Positions 9,226-9,447 of a stretch of DNA of 9,447 bases are shown piece after piece. How positions within the stretch are numbered: position 1 is the first letter of the stretch; every line of letters starts with the position of its first letter. The stretch lies in contig JACQRG010000023.1 of NCBI GenBank assembly GCA_016206565.1, forward strand, positions 1 to 9,447, given 5' to 3'. Below the pieces are notes generated by a model that did not search any database, was not told the DNA's origin, and saw nothing but the letters and a program-made list of their open reading frames with translations. The position numbers were made by a program, and so were the translations under genes. This DNA is from Candidatus Omnitrophota bacterium (GTDB lineage: Bacteria; Omnitrophota; Gorgyraeia; Aquiviventales; Aquiviventaceae).

Positions 9226-9447
9226 GCGCACTTGGCCGCGGGCCACCCGGCTCGCTCAGATGCGGTTCCGGGCGCCCGGCGGCGGCGCACCGGCCGCGGC
9301 AACTCCTCGCGCCGAAGGGCGCTCGTCAGATAGCGCGGCCGTGCTCGCAGAGCCGTGCGCCGCCCCGGGCTAAACCGCATATTCGCTCGCCGTGGTGGCC
9401 CGCGGCCTCTACGCTTACGCTCTGACGTAGGGCGGGTGGTGCGGCCC
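9226..9447. other. GC-rich region upstream of recA with no supportable gene
   Basis: I see no gene here. One minus frame stays open from the right edge into recA, but its translation is arginine-rich, resembles no family I know, and runs across the promoter. The other two minus frames meet stops (TAA near 9419, TGA near 9331). The + strand gives only short fragments. The region holds a palindrome CCGGGCGCCCGG (9268-9279), a short hairpin at 9309-9322, and an inverted 8-mer ATGCGGTT/AACCGCAT (9260-9267 and 9373-9380), none with a known role. The end of an upstream gene might lie in the last few dozen bases but cannot be recognised. Confidence 0.6.
9309..9322. other. Short perfect hairpin upstream of the recA promoter
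   Basis: GCGCC and GGCGC form a 5-bp stem around a four-base loop (GAAG on +, CTTC on -). No T-run follows on either strand, so it does not qualify as a factor-independent terminator. In a region this GC-rich it may be coincidence. Confidence 0.3.

Noticed and set aside
9127..9246. A 40-residue N-terminal extension of RecA starting near 9246
   Set aside because: The promoter -10 and -35 elements and the palindrome lie inside it, the extra residues do not look like RecA, and the ATG at 9126 has a strong ribosome site.
9309..9322. GC-rich hairpin as a transcription terminator of an upstream gene
   Set aside because: The stem is only 5 bp and no T-run follows on either strand.
9084..9380. A 98-codon minus-strand frame across the recA start and promoter
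   Set aside because: It is arginine-rich, overlaps the promoter, the ribosome site and the recA start in another frame, and matches no family I recognise.
9260..9380. ATGCGGTT / AACCGCAT inverted 8-mers as ends of a small mobile element
   Set aside because: They are only 8 bp and about 105 bases apart, with no flanking direct repeat and no coding content; chance is likely.

Overview
This is a GC-rich (roughly two-thirds G+C or more) bacterial chromosomal segment. All nine recognisable genes lie on the minus strand, so the window is read from right to left. The gene order is recA, a DegP/HtrA-type periplasmic protease, recX, alaS, hisD, hisB, hisH, hisA and hisF (hisF is cut by the left edge). 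Spacing is operon-like throughout: four junctions overlap, and the largest gap is 31 bases. The only convincing promoter lies just upstream of recA, at about 9196-9225. No factor-independent terminator is visible between genes, so one long transcript from the recA promoter could cover the whole window and continue past the left edge.

Region by region: 9127-9447 has no supportable gene but holds the recA promoter, a 12-bp palindrome that may be an SOS operator, and the recA ribosome binding site. 6044-9126 holds recA, htrA and recX. RecA and RecX are the recombinase and its usual modulator, with an envelope protease placed between them. 3361-6051 is alanyl-tRNA synthetase, the usual downstream partner of recA-recX in many bacteria. 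1-3364 is a histidine-biosynthesis block in the order DBHAF. HisB, HisD, HisA and the HisH-HisF synthase cover the middle and end of the pathway; hisG, hisC, hisI/E and a histidinol phosphatase are not seen here.

The organism cannot be fixed from this window alone. The compact HisD, the AlaRS variant with the longer insert before its GPCGPCSEI motif, and the linkage of recA-recX-alaS to his genes would fit an uncultured PVC/Omnitrophota-like lineage, but that is a weak inference from memory.

No mobile element, CRISPR array, RNA gene or obvious novel defence system is present. The points most worth a second look are the protease between recA and recX, a degenerate heptanucleotide tandem repeat translated inside hisH, a stretch of lower GC and different codon use inside alaS, an HisD with a zinc-ligand substitution and an internal shortening, and the palindrome downstream of the recA promoter.
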